Shown here: piece by piece, positions 1 to 9,998 of the stretch | How positions within the stretch are numbered: position 1 is the stretch's first letter | How the letters are laid out: every line of letters starts with the position of its first letter | Assembly (NCBI RefSeq): GCF_000379805.1 | Contig: NZ_KB903534.1 | Span: forward strand, 182,327-219,884 | From: Lewinella cohaerens DSM 23179 | Lineage (GTDB): Bacteria > Bacteroidota > Bacteroidia > Chitinophagales > Saprospiraceae | Direction of reading: 5' to 3' | Length of the DNA stretch: 37,558 nucleotides | Made by a program: the position numbers and the translations under genes | The notes under the pieces: model-generated | What the model was told of the DNA's origin: nothing | Databases searched by the model: none | Seen by the model: only the letters and a program-made list of their open reading frames with translations

Positions 1-156
1 ATCCCCACGGATAGCGCGGTGCCCCCGCGATGAGCGGTGGGCAGGGCCACAAATAAGGAGCTTGGATATCTGTCGATTGTTGATAATGACAGTTTTATAC
101 TCCAGCCTCAAATCAATTTAAATCATCGACGAAAGTCGTTTAAAGAAGTACCCGTT

Positions 157-2583
157 ATGCTAAAACATACCTTAAAATCGATTCTTCGGCAACTGAAGCG
201 GCAGTCTCTCTTTACCGGGATTCACCTCTTGGGGTTGAGTGTAGGGTTGTGTTGTGCGATGTTGTTGTTTTTGTATATCAGGCACGAGATTAATTATGAT
301 ACACATCATGCAGCGGCTGACCGTATTTACCGAGTAACCCATATCGGGACGAGCCAGGGTGACGTCGAATATAGTGCAGGTACACCTTACCCGCTGGTGG
401 ATGCCTTGCGTGCGGAGGTGCCAGAACTGGAGATGGTGAGTGGCATACACGGTAGTGGTCGGGGCATTGTACGGATACCCGGAAAGGACCATTACCGCCT
501 GGAAGACGTGTATTTCGCAGATGGTAGTTTTCTGGAGATGTTTGATTTTGGCCTTGCCCAAGGAGTGGACCCTGCTGTGATGGCGGCCCCTGGCAAAGCC
601 GTTTTGTCGGAGGAAACCGCAAAAATGATTTTTGGAGCGGAGGACCCTGTCGGGAAGACGATCAAACTAGACGAGAAATTAGACTTGACGGTAGTAGGTA
701 CCTATGAAGATGAAAAACAAAGCCACCTGTCAGCAGACATGTTGGTGTCGTTGGCTTCGCTGAACGAAGATTTTTTAGGCTTCCCGACTGATCAATGGGG
801 TAATAGTATTGGCGGTGCCGCTTATGTGCGCTTGCCTGAGGGGCAAACTCCAGCGCAGTTTTCGGCCAGCTTGGCGGCATTGGTTGATAAGTATATGAAT
901 GGAGAAGAAGAAGGGGTCGCTAATGAGTTGTGGTTGCAGCCATTGGGTATGATACACTTTGACCCTCGCTTTGATGGGTTAGCTTCAGTAGAGGCCATTC
1001 GGCCAGTGTACTTGTGGATTGCAGGTGCAACGGGGCTGTTGATTTTGTTGATGGCTTGCTTCAATTTTGTGAACCTGTCGCTGGCGCAAAACTTGAGCAA
1101 GCAACAAGAAGTAGGGATGCGTAAAGTGTTGGGTGCCAGTCGCATTCAGTTGTGGGCCCAATATTGGGGCGAGGCGCTGGTGCTTGCACTGAGTGCTGGT
1201 GTGGTGAGTGTGTTATTGTTGCAAATAGGATTACCCTACCTACAAGAAAAGCTGCAACAGCAAATTTCGTATCAAGGTTGGCAAGACTATTCATTGATTG
1301 GATTTGTCTTTTTGATCACTTTGATTATCAGTGTGATTGCTGGTGGTTATCCTGCATGGGTGATTGCACGCAAGAAGGCGAATGAGGTACTGAAAGGAAA
1401 TAAGGTAGTGAGCGATAAGAGCCAGGTGAGCTTGCGTAAGGGACTCATTTTGGCCCAGTTTGTGATCACGCTGGTAATGATATGCAGTGCGATTACGGTT
1501 TCAAGGCAATTGGATTTTATTCAAAATAAAGACCTGGGCTTTCGGCAGGAAGCGATTTTGCAGGTTTCGCGCAATGAAACTGGCCGAAACCCGCAGTTAC
1601 AAGAAGAATGGGAGCGGGAAGCGGGGGTGTCGTCGGTTACCTTCAGTTTGGGGGCACCTACCTCCAGAAATAATATCGGTTCGGATTATTATCCTAAAGG
1701 GCGTAGCCCACAGGAGCACCGAAACAGAATAGAGTTGAAGGCTGCTGATGAGCGTTACCTGGAAAATTACGATCTGGAATTATTGGCGGGGCGATTTGTT
1801 TCAGCAGAAGAAACGGCCAGAATAGGGGACAGCTTTCCCATGGAAGGAGAAGAATGGCCCTTGGTCGTCAACGAGACGTTGGCCAAGGAGATGGGATACA
1901 CCAACTATGAAGAAGTGCTTGATAAACGCATTATCATTGGCTTTAATAATGCAGAAGGCTATATTGTAGGTGTCACGAAGGACTTTAATATCAGCTCGTT
2001 GCATGATGAAGTAGCCGCGACGGCTATCCTGCCTTTATCGATGCTCTATTACCAAATAGGAGTGAAGATGGACCCTGCTCAGATAGCGACGACCTTGCCA
2101 CGCCTGGAAGCCAGTTGGCAAGAATTTTACCCCGACCAAATGTTTGACTATTCTTTTCTGGAAGAAGATGTACTGAACCAATATCTGGCAGAAGCCCGTA
2201 CCAATACTTTATTACAAGGCTTTGCAGGGTTGGCGATTTTTATTGCTTGTTTGGGGCTGTTTGGGCTGATGGCGATTATGGTGCGCCAGCGCCGCAAAGA
2301 GATCGGCTTGCGCAAGGTGTTAGGGGCCTCGGTGACGAGCCTTTGGGCATTGCTTTCTTCTGATATGATTCGCCTGATTCTTGTTTCCCTGCTGATTGCC
2401 GGGCCGTTGGCTTGGTGGTTGATGAGCAACTGGCTAAACAATTTTGCCTACCGGATCAGTATGAATATCTGGACGATTGTCATTGGTGGAGTAGCCCTGT
2501 TGTTCATTGCGTTGTTGACCGTCAGTGGGCAGGCCCTTCGGGCGGCATTGACGAATCCGGTGGAGGCATTGCGTAATGAATAG
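157..2583 (+). CDS. FtsX/MacB-type ABC transporter permease (1 of 4)
   Basis: Inner-membrane permease of the MacB/FtsX type, about 808 residues. It has one membrane helix near residues 22-46, a MacB-like periplasmic domain to about 280, a first FtsX block with motif EVGMRKVLGAS near 315, a helix near 430, a second periplasmic domain, and a C-terminal FtsX block with KEIGLRKVLGAS. It ends in NPVEALRNE, a tail pattern shared by all four neighbours. The ATG at 157 is chosen because the protein then begins MLKHTLKSILRQLKRQ like its paralogues; the frame is open back to a GTG at 37, but that adds 40 residues without family character. Such proteins transduce ATPase force to the periplasm (export or envelope remodelling); the substrate cannot be read from sequence. 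No ATPase or membrane-fusion gene lies in the window. Confidence 0.9.
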   Translation: MLKHTLKSILRQLKRQSLFTGIHLLGLSVGLCCAMLLFLYIRHEINYDTHHAAADRIYRVTHIGTSQGDVEYSAGTPYPLVDALRAEVPELEMVSGIHGSGRGIVRIPGKDHYRLEDVYFADGSFLEMFDFGLAQGVDPAVMAAPGKAVLSEETAKMIFGAEDPVGKTIKLDEKLDLTVVGTYEDEKQSHLSADMLVSLASLNEDFLGFPTDQWGNSIGGAAYVRLPEGQTPAQFSASLAALVDKYMNGEEEGVANELWLQPLGMIHFDPRFDGLASVEAIRPVYLWIAGATGLLILLMACFNFVNLSLAQNLSKQQEVGMRKVLGASRIQLWAQYWGEALVLALSAGVVSVLLLQIGLPYLQEKLQQQISYQGWQDYSLIGFVFLITLIISVIAGGYPAWVIARKKANEVLKGNKVVSDKSQVSLRKGLILAQFVITLVMICSAITVSRQLDFIQNKDLGFRQEAILQVSRNETGRNPQLQEEWEREAGVSSVTFSLGAPTSRNNIGSDYYPKGRSPQEHRNRIELKAADERYLENYDLELLAGRFVSAEETARIGDSFPMEGEEWPLVVNETLAKEMGYTNYEEVLDKRIIIGFNNAEGYIVGVTKDFNISSLHDEVAATAILPLSMLYYQIGVKMDPAQIATTLPRLEASWQEFYPDQMFDYSFLEEDVLNQYLAEARTNTLLQGFAGLAIFIACLGLFGLMAIMVRQRRKEIGLRKVLGASVTSLWALLSSDMIRLILVSLLIAGPLAWWLMSNWLNNFAYRISMNIWTIVIGGVALLFIALLTVSGQALRAALTNPVEALRNE

Positions 2584-2620
2584 TCCTACCCTCAAATCAC
2601 TCACTCTAAATCCGTTAATC

Positions 2621-4999
2621 ATGTTCCATACCTATTTCAAAATTGCTTATCGGCATTTACGCAACAACAAGTTTTTTACCCTACTCAATGTTATGGGCTT
2701 GGGGGTAGGTATGGCAGTTGCCATCATTATTGGCATCTGGATATGGGAGGAAGTGTCCTTCGATAAATACCACGACAAGTACGAGCGGATCGCTTGCGTG
2801 ATGCAAAATCATACTTTCGAAGGCGTGGTAGAAACCTGGTGGAGCCAGCCTAAGCAGTCGGCCGCCGTGTTGCGTGACGACTATGGTAGTCATTTTGAGG
2901 CTGTGGTGATGACCTCTTTTAACAATGTAAATACCTTACGCAAAGGAGAAAATTTACTTAATAAAAATGGCATTTTCAGTGAACCCGGTGGTCCGGAATT
3001 ACTAGGACTAAATGTAATACACGGCACCCGCTCGGTACTGGATAACCCTGATGCAATTCTGGTGTCGGAAACAACGGCGCGCAATTTTTTTGGCGTTGAA
3101 AATGCCGTAGGAGAAGTGTTAAATCTGAATGAAGAAAACCAGGTCACGATCGCCGGGGTCTACGAAGATCTGCCGAAGAATTCCAGTTATGCTGATATGG
3201 ATTTTATGGGTAGCTGGCTGCTCTATGAGCAAGGCCTTCCCGAATGGGTAAGCTGGGGGAACAGCTGGTTTCAGACACTAGTGGAAGTGAAAGAAGGTAA
3301 AACCTTTGCGGAAGTCTCCACCGCGATTGAGAAACTGAAGCAGGAACGGATGAGCGAAGCAGAGGGACTACGGTTCAAGCCAGAACTGTTTTTGCACCCG
3401 ATGTCGCAGTGGCGCTTACACTCTGAGTTTGAAAATGGCGTGAGCGCTGGCGGGCGGATTACTTATGTGCGTTCCTTTGCGTTGATAGGTTTCATCGTCT
3501 TGCTGTTGGCTTGCATCAACTTTATGAACCTCAGTACAGCTCGTTCTGAGCAACGCGCCCGCGAGGTGGGTATCCGTAAAACGATGGGCTCGCGCAGAGG
3601 CCAATTGATCGGACAATTCTACAGCGAGTCACTGCTCTTGGCTTTTGGTGGCGGTCTGGTTGGGTTGGTATTGGTAACCGTGCTGTTGCCTTTCTTCAGC
3701 CAGTTGGCAGATAAGGAAATGATCGTGCAATGGAACTCGCCATTTTTTTGGCTCCTGTGTGCTGGCTTTTGTGTTTTGACGGGCCTTTTGGCAGGTAGTT
3801 ATCCGGCTTTGTACCTGTCTTCCTTTGCACCCGTCAACGCCATGAAAGGGGTGATGAAAAAGGGTGCTGTCAATAATCGCCCGAGGGAGGTACTTGTTGT
3901 GTTACAATTTACCGTTTCCGTGGTGCTGATCGTAGGAACTATCGTTGTTTTCCAACAAATAAATTTTGCAAAAAATCGACCCATAGGTTTTAGTAACGAA
4001 GGCTTGATTGGCTTGAATTTGCGGAGCCCTGAACTCGATAAACGCTTTGATACTTTTCGTGAAGACTTGCTGAGTACGGGCTTTATTGAAGAAGTCGCCA
4101 AGTCGGAAGCTCCACTGACCAGCACTTACGTGACCAACAGCGGGCTATCCTGGCCGGGCAAAGCGGAAGGTTTTCAAGATGAGTTTGTAACGCTGCGCGT
4201 TTCGCACGAATTTGGGGAAACTATGGGCTGGAATATCGTAGAAGGCAGAGATTTCTCCCGAGAGTTTGCGACCGACTCGATGGGCTTTGTGATCAACAAA
4301 GCAGCACAAGAATACATGGGACTGACCGACCCTATTGGTCAAAAAATAAAGTGGGGAGAAGACGAGACTTACACTATCGTCGGCGTGGTAGAGGACATGA
4401 TTACGCAGTCGCCGTATACGCCTGTAAAGCAAACGATCTTTTTTATCGACTACGAGCGTTCGCAGTATGCTACCCTCAAAATGAAACCCACTGCAGGTAC
4501 GGAGGAAACGCTGGCTGCGGTGGAAAAAATCTACACTAAGTACGATCCGGTCAACGTCTTCGACTATCGATTTCTGGACGAGATGCACGAGCAAAAATTT
4601 GGCGAGGAGCAGCGGATCGGCCGCTTGGCGGGCTTCTTTACGATCTTGGCCATTTTCATTAGCTGCCTTGGCCTGTTTGGAATGGCGGCTTACGTGGCCG
4701 AGCGTCGTTCCCGCGAGATTGGTATTCGCAAAGTATTGGGAGCCACCATTTACAGCATCGTTCAGCTGATTTCTGCTCACTTTCTGAAGTTGGTTATTGT
4801 GGCGCTGGTTATTGCAACGCCTATCGCTTACTGGCTAATGCAAAACTGGTTAGAAGATTACGTCTATCGGATAGAATTAAGTTGGTGGATGTTTGCCCTA
4901 GCTGGCGGGCTAGCCACCGGAATCGCGCTATTGACGGTAGGGTTACAAAGCCTCAGGGCAGCAGTAGCCAACCCGTTGGATGCGATTAGGAAGGATTAG
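2621..4999 (+). CDS. FtsX/MacB-type ABC transporter permease (2 of 4)
   Basis: Second paralogue, 792 residues from the ATG at 2621. An in-frame ATG at 2576 would overlap the previous gene but adds 15 residues with no family match; starting at MFHTYFKIAYRHLRNNK aligns with the neighbours. Layout: helix near 18-40 (TLLNVMGLGVGMAVAIIIG), MacB periplasmic domain, three-helix FtsX block with EVGIRKTMGS, second periplasmic domain, and C-terminal FtsX block with REIGIRKVLGAT, ending NPLDAIRKD. The 37-base gap from gene 1 suggests co-transcription. Its periplasmic domains differ clearly from those of the neighbours, so the four copies are old duplicates rather than a recent amplification. Substrate unknown. 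Confidence 0.9.
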   Translation: MFHTYFKIAYRHLRNNKFFTLLNVMGLGVGMAVAIIIGIWIWEEVSFDKYHDKYERIACVMQNHTFEGVVETWWSQPKQSAAVLRDDYGSHFEAVVMTSFNNVNTLRKGENLLNKNGIFSEPGGPELLGLNVIHGTRSVLDNPDAILVSETTARNFFGVENAVGEVLNLNEENQVTIAGVYEDLPKNSSYADMDFMGSWLLYEQGLPEWVSWGNSWFQTLVEVKEGKTFAEVSTAIEKLKQERMSEAEGLRFKPELFLHPMSQWRLHSEFENGVSAGGRITYVRSFALIGFIVLLLACINFMNLSTARSEQRAREVGIRKTMGSRRGQLIGQFYSESLLLAFGGGLVGLVLVTVLLPFFSQLADKEMIVQWNSPFFWLLCAGFCVLTGLLAGSYPALYLSSFAPVNAMKGVMKKGAVNNRPREVLVVLQFTVSVVLIVGTIVVFQQINFAKNRPIGFSNEGLIGLNLRSPELDKRFDTFREDLLSTGFIEEVAKSEAPLTSTYVTNSGLSWPGKAEGFQDEFVTLRVSHEFGETMGWNIVEGRDFSREFATDSMGFVINKAAQEYMGLTDPIGQKIKWGEDETYTIVGVVEDMITQSPYTPVKQTIFFIDYERSQYATLKMKPTAGTEETLAAVEKIYTKYDPVNVFDYRFLDEMHEQKFGEEQRIGRLAGFFTILAIFISCLGLFGMAAYVAERRSREIGIRKVLGATIYSIVQLISAHFLKLVIVALVIATPIAYWLMQNWLEDYVYRIELSWWMFALAGGLATGIALLTVGLQSLRAAVANPLDAIRKD

Positions 5000-5148
5000 T
5001 GTTCGCTGGTGCTCACGGGGGGGGAGACTATAGGTAATACAAAAAACCGCGAGCGGAGCGAGCACTACCGCGAACCCGATTTATCGGGATGAGCACCCTC
5101 GCGATCCCGACCTTTTGTCGGGATCGCACAACGGTGAGGAACGAACAT
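4999..5148. repeat. Modular GCGAAGC-type intergenic repeat, copy 1
   Basis: Built of variants of a 20-base unit (accgcgagcgaagcgagcac and relatives). The element opens gtgttcgct..gctcacgg; a unit at 5047-5065 is nearly canonical (gcggagc in the middle). At 5067-5096 and 5097-5129 the centre is replaced by hairpins. The second is a perfect 11-bp stem, 5101-5111 with 5117-5127, and a 5-base loop. A last degenerate unit lies at 5130-5148. A homologous element lies at 35648-35787. Both end 13-15 bases before the start codon of a membrane-protein gene. No T-run follows the stems, so a terminator is unlikely. Confidence 0.75.
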
Positions 5149-5161
5149 AAAAAAAGAAACA

Positions 5162-7597
5162 ATGAAAATCACCCTTCGCTACCTGTTGAAAAATCGCCGA
5201 ACTACGCTACTCAATGTATTGGGTTTAGCGGTGGGGATGGCTACTTTTTTATTGATCACAGACCATGTGCAATACGAGCGTAGCTATGACCAGTTTTACG
5301 AGGAAGCTGATGAAGTTTTTCGAGTAAATACCCTGTGGGGCTTTGAAGGAGAAGAGGAGCGCTATGCCACCACACCGCCCCCATTGGCTGAGGCTGTCAG
5401 GAGTGATGTGCCAGAAGTAGAAGCCGTCTGCCGGGTGTTTTACTGGTCGGATTTTACCATGCGTGCAGACAATGATTTGGAGAAGGTTTTTCGGGAAACC
5501 AAAGCTTTTGCCGTTGATAAAGACTTTTTTAAGGTCTTAAACTACGGACTGATTGCCGGCGACCCAGCAACAGCCTTTGCTGAACCTGCCAGTGTGGTGC
5601 TGCCACGTTCGACAGCAGTACGCTACTTCGGAGAGGAAGCTGTTCGTGATGGCAAAGTATTGGGCCGTCAGTTGCTGGGAGGTAAAGATGCCGGTACACC
5701 TTGGTCGATTACCGGGATAATGGAAGACCAACCGGCCAACAGTCACTTGCAGTTTACGATGTTGATTTCCGCGAGTTCTTATCCTGATGATTTGTATCGA
5801 AATCAGGTGTGGACCTGGAATGTGATGCACACTTACTTGCGCACCAAAGCCCTTACTCCTGGCGCACGCGAGCAATTGCAAGCGAAACTCAAAAACATAG
5901 CGGAGGCTAAAACACTTCCGAATATGCCCATGGCGGAATCGAATCCGGAGCTGTTGGCAAAAGCAAATTTCAATTATCCACTACAAGCGATCACTGATAT
6001 TCACTTGACTTCAAATTACCTGCGGGAGATGCGGCCCAATGGGAATGCTACTTACGTAGGGCTCTTCCTTTGGGCGGCCTACCTGGTGCTATTTATGGCG
6101 ATTATTAATTTCATCAACCTGGCTACGGCCCAGGCTACGCGACGGGCTGCCGAAACGAGTGTCCGCAAAGTGTTGGGAGCGAGCTACGGTAGTTTGGTAC
6201 GGCAACACTTGTCGGAGTCGGTGGCTACTGCTGTGTTGGCTGGCGGTTTGGCTTTGGTCTTGATCGTTGGTTGGCAAGAAGGAGCCGCACAATGGTTGGG
6301 AGCAACCATAAAAGGTGATGCTTTTACGCAACCGATATTTTGGGCGAAACTCCTGGGTTTGTGCTTGTTTACCGGCTTGGCGGCTGGAGCTTATCCGGCT
6401 TTGTTTTTGAGTCGGTCTACTACGATGAATGCTTTGCGCGGGAGGCAGGTGAAGTTGATTTCAGATTATAGCTTGCGCAATAGCCTGCTTGTGGTACAGT
6501 TAGTGTTGTCGATGGCGCTGATGGCCGGCAGTTGGCTCATTTATCAGCAGGTGGACTATTTCCAAAATAAAGAGTTAGGCTTTGCAAAAAACAACCTTCT
6601 CGTCATCGAAAATGATAGAGAGATTGAGGAACGAAAAGATGTTTTCAAGGAGGAACTCCTGCGCCACCCTGGGATCACAGAAGTGGGTTTTTCTAATGGA
6701 TTACCTGGTCAGTCAGGCTACCAAATGCGTGACTTTCGCGCCGAAGGGAATTCCGAAGGGACTGGCCTGAATTGGATATTGGCAGATGATACTTTCTTGC
6801 CCACCCTGGACCTGGAATTGTTGACTGGAGAAAATTTCAAAATTCTCAACAGCCGCGATTCACTTGGAGTGATTCTCAATGAAGCAGCAGTAAAAAAGCT
6901 GGAACTTACGAATCCCATCGGGCACGTGCTTATCAAAAACGAAGGCAATGACGACGAGGAACGGCTACAAGTACTGGGTGTCGTCAAAGATTTTCATTTG
7001 CAATCGCTGCATCAGGAAATCCAACCCCTGGCTTTTTGTTATTTCAAGGATTTCGTCTTCAAGGATTACATCAGCATTCGATTGAGTGATGAGGATGTTG
7101 CCGGAGCCATTGCTCATGTAGAAAATAGCTGGTCGGCCTTTGAACCGGATGTACCACTGCGCTACAGTTTTTTGGATGAGAACTATAATGAATTATTCAA
7201 ATCGGAAGTGCAACTCAGTAAGCTATTTGGTGTCTTCACGCTTTTGGCGTGTTTCATTGCAGGGCTGGGCTTGTTTGGCTTGGTGAGTTTATTACTCACG
7301 GAGCGGGTTAAGGAGATCGGTATTCGCAAGGTATTGGGTGCCTCGTTGGGGCAGATTGTGCTTTTGTTGAGCCGTCAGTTTCTATTCTTGCTTGTGATTG
7401 CCTTTGTGGTGGTCGTTCCGCTTTTTTGGTACGGAGGTATGGAGTGGTTACAAAATTTCGCTTACCGAATTGATCTCACGCCCACGCCGCTTTTAGGCGC
7501 AGGTATTGGAGTGCTGCTCTTGGCGGCCGTCACGGTAGGAGTTCGTGCCACGCAAGCAGCGCTGGCCAACCCGGTTGAAGCATTAAAAAACGACTAA
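5162..7597 (+). CDS. FtsX/MacB-type ABC transporter permease (3 of 4)
   Basis: Third paralogue, 811 residues, starting MKITLRYLLKNRRTTLLNV, the same N-terminal pattern as its neighbours. One helix near 17-38, MacB-like periplasmic domain, FtsX block containing ETSVRKVLGASYGSL, second periplasmic domain, C-terminal FtsX block with KEIGIRKVLGASLGQI, and tail NPVEALKND. It is separated from gene 2 by 162 bases filled by a modular repeat that ends 13 bases before its ATG, and gene 4 follows after only 10 bases. Genes 3 and 4 therefore look like one transcription unit and may be expressed separately from genes 1 and 2. Substrate and partner ATPase are not visible. Confidence 0.9.
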   Translation: MKITLRYLLKNRRTTLLNVLGLAVGMATFLLITDHVQYERSYDQFYEEADEVFRVNTLWGFEGEEERYATTPPPLAEAVRSDVPEVEAVCRVFYWSDFTMRADNDLEKVFRETKAFAVDKDFFKVLNYGLIAGDPATAFAEPASVVLPRSTAVRYFGEEAVRDGKVLGRQLLGGKDAGTPWSITGIMEDQPANSHLQFTMLISASSYPDDLYRNQVWTWNVMHTYLRTKALTPGAREQLQAKLKNIAEAKTLPNMPMAESNPELLAKANFNYPLQAITDIHLTSNYLREMRPNGNATYVGLFLWAAYLVLFMAIINFINLATAQATRRAAETSVRKVLGASYGSLVRQHLSESVATAVLAGGLALVLIVGWQEGAAQWLGATIKGDAFTQPIFWAKLLGLCLFTGLAAGAYPALFLSRSTTMNALRGRQVKLISDYSLRNSLLVVQLVLSMALMAGSWLIYQQVDYFQNKELGFAKNNLLVIENDREIEERKDVFKEELLRHPGITEVGFSNGLPGQSGYQMRDFRAEGNSEGTGLNWILADDTFLPTLDLELLTGENFKILNSRDSLGVILNEAAVKKLELTNPIGHVLIKNEGNDDEERLQVLGVVKDFHLQSLHQEIQPLAFCYFKDFVFKDYISIRLSDEDVAGAIAHVENSWSAFEPDVPLRYSFLDENYNELFKSEVQLSKLFGVFTLLACFIAGLGLFGLVSLLLTERVKEIGIRKVLGASLGQIVLLLSRQFLFLLVIAFVVVVPLFWYGGMEWLQNFAYRIDLTPTPLLGAGIGVLLLAAVTVGVRATQAALANPVEALKND

Positions 7598-7607
7598 ATT
7601 TCAGCTT

Positions 7608-9992
7608 ATGTTACACTTGAAATTAGCTTGGCGCCAACTGCGCAAACACCGCTTTTTCTCGCTTCTCAACCTCTTGGGGCTCACGGTGGGAATGACAGCA
7701 GCGATGGCACTTTTTTTATATGTGCAAAAAGAGTACAGCTTTGATCGCCAACATGACCATGCAGATCAAATCGTAAGGGTTAACCTGAAGGTAGCAGATG
7801 GAGATTTGGATGAAAATTGGGCCACCGCGCCCAATATAGCAGGCCCTGCACTCGTAGAGGCTATACCGGAGGTGAAGACTTTCGTGCGTTTGCTGCACCA
7901 TAACTTTGGCCGCACAGCCTCCGTCGCTTTTGGTGACAAACGGTTGAATGAAGAACGCCTTTTTTGGGCAGACTCTACTTTGTTCGATGTATTCGACGTC
8001 TCATTGGTCGCAGGGGATCGTGCCACGGTACTCGACCGTCCGGCTACCGCTATGGTCAACACCAGTACCGCAAAACGAATTTTCGGCGAGCAAAATCCTA
8101 TCGGTAAAGAATTGCTGATTGATAATAAATCAAGCGTAGAAATTACAGGCGTTTTTGATGATTTTCCAGACCATTCTTCTTGGCAACCAAATATTATTGG
8201 TTCTTTCAGCTCGGTGGGCTGGGCGTACAATCGCTTGTATTGGAGCAATGCGAGTTATGAAACGTTCTTGCTGCTGCGCCCTGGGTTTGACCTGGCAGAT
8301 ATTAATACCAAAATACAGGCTGTTTTAGAAGATGCTGCTCCACCTGAAAACCGGTGGTTCAGTCTTTGGGCGCAACCACTCACGGATATTCACTTGCATT
8401 CCTCGGGCGTACTACAAGGGTACGCCACTCGCCTTGGTGATGCCAAGCAAGTGCGTTTGATGGGGATTTTAGCGCTGGTGGTTTTACTGCTCGCTTGTTT
8501 CAATTACATCAACCTGACTACAGCTCGTTCCCAGCAACGATTGCGGGAAGTTGGTATTAGCAAGGCCATAGGTGCCTCTACTCGGCACATGGTTAGCCGG
8601 TTTCTTACGGAAACGGCGCTGCTCACCGGTTTGGCAGTTGTACTTTCAATTGGTTTGTTGACGTTGGTGACTCCCAGTTTGTCGGCACTTACTGAGCGTG
8701 ATTTGGAATGGCAACAGCTCTTGGAAAACGGCTGGTGGCTGTCAATTCCTATAACATGGTTGACGGTTACGCTGGTTGCTGGTATTTACCCGGCGCTGGC
8801 TTTGGGAATGAATAACGCCAAGCAATTGCTACAACCCGTAGCACGGCAGGGGAGTGGGCACGCCATCTTCAGGAAGGTATTGGTGGTTGGCCAATTTGTG
8901 GTGTGTATAGCGCTGATTGCAGGGGCTTTGCTTTGCCAAAAACAGATCACTTACCTGGGGCAGAAAAAGCTTGGTTATGGTGTTGACGCAGTGGTGGCCA
9001 TCAATTTAGCTGGTTCGGACAATGAAGCAGGAAAGACGGCATTAGAAAAGAATATCGCCCAACAAGTAGGAGTAGAAAAAGTGGCCCGAGCGCAAGCATT
9101 TCCGGGGATAGGTACCAGTGGTTACTCCATCTCTGATCCCGACAATCCGCAGATTCCTCATCGGGTATTAGCGAGTTTATCGGAGCCAGGGTCGGAAGAT
9201 TTGTTAGGCCTGGAGTTGTTGGCCGGAAAGTTTATCACTGCTCAGGCCGAAGGGGATACGACGATCGATGTAGTGGTCAATGAGCAATTGATCAGCATTT
9301 TTGGATGGACGCCAGAAGAGGCTATCGGCCAAACACCTGGCAACTTGTTTGACCCTGGCACCCAAATCGTCGGCGTGGTCAAAGATTTTCATTTTGAATC
9401 GCTTCATCACCCCATCGGGGCTTACGTTTTACATAACGATCAGGATAAGGCCAATCCTAACTTTTTGCTGGTTCGGGTGCGCCCGGGTGCGTTAAATGGG
9501 ATGTTGCCGAAGTTGGCAGACCTGTTTAGAGAGCACCTGCCAGAAGCGGCCTTTGATTATACTTTCCTGGATCAGACGGTCGCAAGTTTTTATGATAATG
9601 AGACGCGTCTTTCGCAGGTCGTGTGGCTTTTTACTTTGCTAACGATCTTTATTTCGGCACTTGGTTTGCTGGGCTTGGCGACTTTCGCGGCGGCACAGCG
9701 TACCAAAGAGATTAGTATTCGTAAGGTCTTGGGAGCAAGTATTGGCGGTATTGTGTTATTGCTTTCCAAAGATTTTCTGTGGCTGGTGTTCATCGCCGTG
9801 CTTCTTGCGGTCCCATTAGGCTGGTGGGCTATGCAAGAGTGGCTGACCAACTTCGCCTACCGCATCGATATCGAATGGTGGGTGTTTGGCCTGGCTGGTG
9901 GAACGGCGCTGGTAGTAGCATTCCTGACCATTGCGGGGCAGAGCTGGCGGGCCGCCATTCGCAACCCGGTGGATGCTTTGCGGAATCAGTGA
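7608..9992 (+). CDS. FtsX/MacB-type ABC transporter permease (4 of 4)
   Basis: Fourth paralogue, 794 residues, starting MLHLKLAWRQLRKHRFFSLL, 10 bases after gene 3 and so probably co-transcribed. N-terminal helix near 18-40, MacB-like periplasmic domain, FtsX block with the diverged motif EVGISKAIGAS (the usual RKVLG became SKAIG), second periplasmic domain, C-terminal FtsX block with KEISIRKVLGASIGGI, tail NPVDALRNQ. The changed coupling motif of the first FtsX block may mark a different ATPase contact, but this is inference. The gene ends only 6 bases before a long palindrome that belongs to the next promoter. Confidence 0.9.
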   Translation: MLHLKLAWRQLRKHRFFSLLNLLGLTVGMTAAMALFLYVQKEYSFDRQHDHADQIVRVNLKVADGDLDENWATAPNIAGPALVEAIPEVKTFVRLLHHNFGRTASVAFGDKRLNEERLFWADSTLFDVFDVSLVAGDRATVLDRPATAMVNTSTAKRIFGEQNPIGKELLIDNKSSVEITGVFDDFPDHSSWQPNIIGSFSSVGWAYNRLYWSNASYETFLLLRPGFDLADINTKIQAVLEDAAPPENRWFSLWAQPLTDIHLHSSGVLQGYATRLGDAKQVRLMGILALVVLLLACFNYINLTTARSQQRLREVGISKAIGASTRHMVSRFLTETALLTGLAVVLSIGLLTLVTPSLSALTERDLEWQQLLENGWWLSIPITWLTVTLVAGIYPALALGMNNAKQLLQPVARQGSGHAIFRKVLVVGQFVVCIALIAGALLCQKQITYLGQKKLGYGVDAVVAINLAGSDNEAGKTALEKNIAQQVGVEKVARAQAFPGIGTSGYSISDPDNPQIPHRVLASLSEPGSEDLLGLELLAGKFITAQAEGDTTIDVVVNEQLISIFGWTPEEAIGQTPGNLFDPGTQIVGVVKDFHFESLHHPIGAYVLHNDQDKANPNFLLVRVRPGALNGMLPKLADLFREHLPEAAFDYTFLDQTVASFYDNETRLSQVVWLFTLLTIFISALGLLGLATFAAAQRTKEISIRKVLGASIGGIVLLLSKDFLWLVFIAVLLAVPLGWWAMQEWLTNFAYRIDIEWWVFGLAGGTALVVAFLTIAGQSWRAAIRNPVDALRNQ

Positions 9993-9998
9993 TTGTTG

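Noticed and set aside
37-156. GTG-initiated N-terminal extension of the first permease
   Set aside because: The 40 added residues have no family character, while the ATG at 157 gives the N-terminus shared by all four paralogues.
4145-4780. 211-codon minus-strand frame inside the second permease
   Set aside because: Lies wholly opposite a conserved gene and has no recognisable domain; a shadow of the coding strand.
5101-5127. 11-bp hairpin as an intrinsic terminator
   Set aside because: Not followed by T residues and lies just before a start codon within a same-strand gene array.
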